From: Desulfobacteraceae bacterium
GTDB taxonomy: Bacteria; Desulfobacterota; Desulfobacteria; Desulfobacterales; UBA11574
DNA length: 7,249 nt
NCBI GenBank assembly: GCA_013203195.1
Contig: JABMQM010000069.1
Location: 1-7,249 of the forward strand
Direction: 5' to 3'
In this document: positions 5,925 through 7,249 of the stretch, one piece after another
Numbering within the stretch: position 1 is the stretch's first letter
How the letters are laid out: every line of letters starts with the position of its first letter
Made by a program: the position numbers and the translations under genes
The notes under the pieces: generated by a model
What the model saw: the letters and a program-made list of their open reading frames with translations, nothing else
Told to the model about the DNA's origin: nothing
Database searches by the model: none

Positions 5925-7134
5925 ACTGCTGGCGCCGGCGGGTAATTTTGAAAAGCTCGAAATCGCCATACACTATGGCGCTGATGCTGTTTATCTGGCC
6001 GGCAAGGAATTCAGCCTGAGAAACTTTTCCGAAAATTTTACTGTTGACGAAATCCGGAGTGCCGTTAAACTGGCCCACGGGCATGGTGTTAAAGTCTATG
6101 TGGCTTGCAACATATACGCCAGAAACGATGAGCAGGACCTGATTGCAGATTACCTTAAAACATTGGGAGAAATCGGCCCGGATGCCGTTATTATCGCAGA
6201 TCCGGGGATATTCATGGCAGCATCCAGGCTCATCGGACAAATTCCGATTCATCTTAGCACACAGGCCAACACTACCAATTACAACAGTATTCGATTCTGG
6301 GAAAAATCAGGCGTACACCGGATAAACGTCGCCAGAGAGCTGTCTTTAAAAGAGATAAAAGAGATTAGCCGGCGCAGCAGTATAGAGATTGAAGCCTTTG
6401 TTCACGGGGCTATGTGCATATCGTACTCCGGGCGTTGCTTGCTGAGCAGTTTTCTGGCAAACCGGGACAGCAATTTAGGCATGTGCGCCCAGCCTTGCAG
6501 GTGGAGGTATGCACTGGTTGAAGAATTAAGACCCGGCGAATATCTGCCGTTTGCCGAAGATGAGCGCGGCTCTTACGTTTTCAATTCAAAAGACCTTTGT
6601 ATGATAGAACACATTCCCGCAATGATCGCAGCCGGTATCGCCAGCTTTAAGATTGAAGGCCGTATGAAAGGTATCAACTACCTGGCTTCAACGGTCAAAG
6701 TGTACAGGGAAGCCATCGACGCTTATTTTGAAAACCCCGCGGGCTTTCGTGTAAAAAAACAATGGCTTGAAGAACTCGGCAGGATTTCTCGCAGGGGATA
6801 CTGCAGCGGTTTTTATTTGGGAGATCCGGACCAGACCGCTCTGGAGTACGAATCCGAAAACATAGCCGGTCAAACATTTATCGGGAAAATCATCAACAAC
6901 CTGAGGCCGTTTTGTGCGACCATTGAAGTCAGAAACAAGGTTTTTAAAGGAGATGTCATCGAGGTACTTCGCAGAAAGGGCGCTTCCGTACAGGACAACA
7001 TTATCGACATTTACGATGAGAACGGGCGATCATTACCTTTTGCCCAACCCGGCAGCCGCGTAACTGTATTGCTTAAAGGCGATTATGATTGTAATGATTT
7101 AGTTCGAAGAGTTGAACTGCACAGCGAGCGCTAA
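5884..7134 (+). CDS. trhP: U32-family tRNA 5-hydroxyuridine synthesis protein (TrhP/YegQ-like)
   Basis: The product has 416 residues. Proteins of this group were long called U32 peptidases; E. coli TrhP (YegQ) is known to support prephenate-dependent hydroxylation of wobble uridine 34 in tRNA, the first step towards cmo5U/mcmo5U. The N-terminal TIM-barrel-like part opens with VELLAPAGNFEKL (13-25) and YGADAVYLAGKEFSLR (31-46). HLSTQANTTN (123-132) and the U32 signature EAFVHGAMC...SGRCL follow (from 170). Cys178, Cys185, Cys201 and Cys205 match the four-cysteine set expected to hold an iron-sulfur cluster in this family. RPGEYLPFAEDERGSY, NSKDL and FKIEGRMK (255-262) closely resemble E. coli YegQ as I recall it. 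The C-terminal barrel starts near TFIGKIINN. The start is chosen at ATG 5884 for its AAGGA site; longer or slightly shorter N-termini are possible. It lies 136 bp after rfbC, with no functional link evident. The paralogue-level name is less certain than the family. Confidence 0.88.
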   Translation: MSNNLCFLIKEKVELLAPAGNFEKLEIAIHYGADAVYLAGKEFSLRNFSENFTVDEIRSAVKLAHGHGVKVYVACNIYARNDEQDLIADYLKTLGEIGPDAVIIADPGIFMAASRLIGQIPIHLSTQANTTNYNSIRFWEKSGVHRINVARELSLKEIKEISRRSSIEIEAFVHGAMCISYSGRCLLSSFLANRDSNLGMCAQPCRWRYALVEELRPGEYLPFAEDERGSYVFNSKDLCMIEHIPAMIAAGIASFKIEGRMKGINYLASTVKVYREAIDAYFENPAGFRVKKQWLEELGRISRRGYCSGFYLGDPDQTALEYESENIAGQTFIGKIINNLRPFCATIEVRNKVFKGDVIEVLRRKGASVQDNIIDIYDENGRSLPFAQPGSRVTVLLKGDYDCNDLVRRVELHSER

Positions 7135-7152
7135 CCCCGTAGCTTGCTGCAG
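7117..7152 (+). terminator. Hairpin spanning the trhP stop codon, possible weak terminator
   Basis: CAGCGAGC (7122-7129) plus TA pair with TA plus GCTTGCTG (7140-7149), with one G-T wobble, a GC bulge (7130-7131) and the loop ACCCCG. Three more pairs (CTG with CAG) extend it beyond a CA bulge. The TAA stop lies at the loop. The T-run follows only about 20 bases later (7173-7179), so it is not a canonical terminator but could stabilise or end the transcript. Confidence 0.35.
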
Positions 7153-7249
7153 AGTCTTCAAATCAGGAGTAATTTTTTTATCAAATTAAAAAAGGATCAA
7201 GTTTTTAATTGTTGTACCGATAAATATATAAAAGATATTTGATTTGCTG
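7135..7249. other. AT-rich non-coding right end with an A/T inverted repeat
   Basis: No supported gene is present. AATTAAAAA (7184-7192) and TTTTTAATT (7202-7210) form a perfect 9-bp all-A/T inverted repeat around a 9-base loop. AGGAG at 7166-7170 looks like a ribosome binding site, but no start codon follows at usable distance. The region probably carries the end of the trhP transcript and perhaps the start of the next gene's regulatory region beyond the edge. Confidence 0.4.

Noticed and set aside
7166..7249. A gene starting after AGGAG at 7166
   Set aside because: No ATG, GTG or TTG lies at usable spacing, and the frame beginning at ATC 7180 is only about 20 codons of AT-rich sequence.

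Overview
The window reads as ordinary chromosome of a Gram-negative bacterium with moderate GC content. An anaerobic Desulfobacterota-type (delta-proteobacterial) host is my best guess. It rests on the overall feel of the proteins (short His-rich helical protein, DUF4139 exported protein, TrhP-type U32 protein) and on AAGGAG-type ribosome binding sites. It is inference only, because no marker gene in the window fixes the taxon. I find no CRISPR array, tRNA, rRNA, phage gene or transposase.

Layout. Positions 1-1377 on the minus strand hold the first 459 codons of a class A (bifunctional) penicillin-binding protein; its C-terminus runs off the left edge. A divergent 112-bp intergenic region follows, with a good extended -10 promoter facing right. 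Next is a small plus-strand gene (1490-1747, TTG start) for an 85-residue His-rich helical protein of unknown function. Its last codon and stop lie inside a ~120-bp imperfect inverted-repeat element (1742-1861), the most curious non-coding structure in the window. Then come a secreted or periplasmic DUF4139 protein (1926-3344) and, 28 bp downstream, a SulP-family anion transporter with a STAS domain (3373-5133). These two are probably co-transcribed. A weak hairpin plus T-run separates them from rfbC (5184-5747), for dTDP-4-dehydrorhamnose 3,5-epimerase. A gene for a U32-family tRNA hydroxylation protein (trhP/yegQ type, 5884-7134) follows, and the last 115 bases are AT-rich and non-coding.

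Functionally the genes are a loose mix: peptidoglycan synthesis, an exported protein of unknown role, anion uptake, rhamnose precursor synthesis for surface polysaccharide, and tRNA wobble modification. Nothing ties them into one pathway. No convincing new multi-gene system is visible. Second-look items are the inverted-repeat element that supplies a stop codon, the His-rich small protein, the cysteine-bearing tail of the SulP protein, and the compact rfbC/trhP junction with two short open frames.
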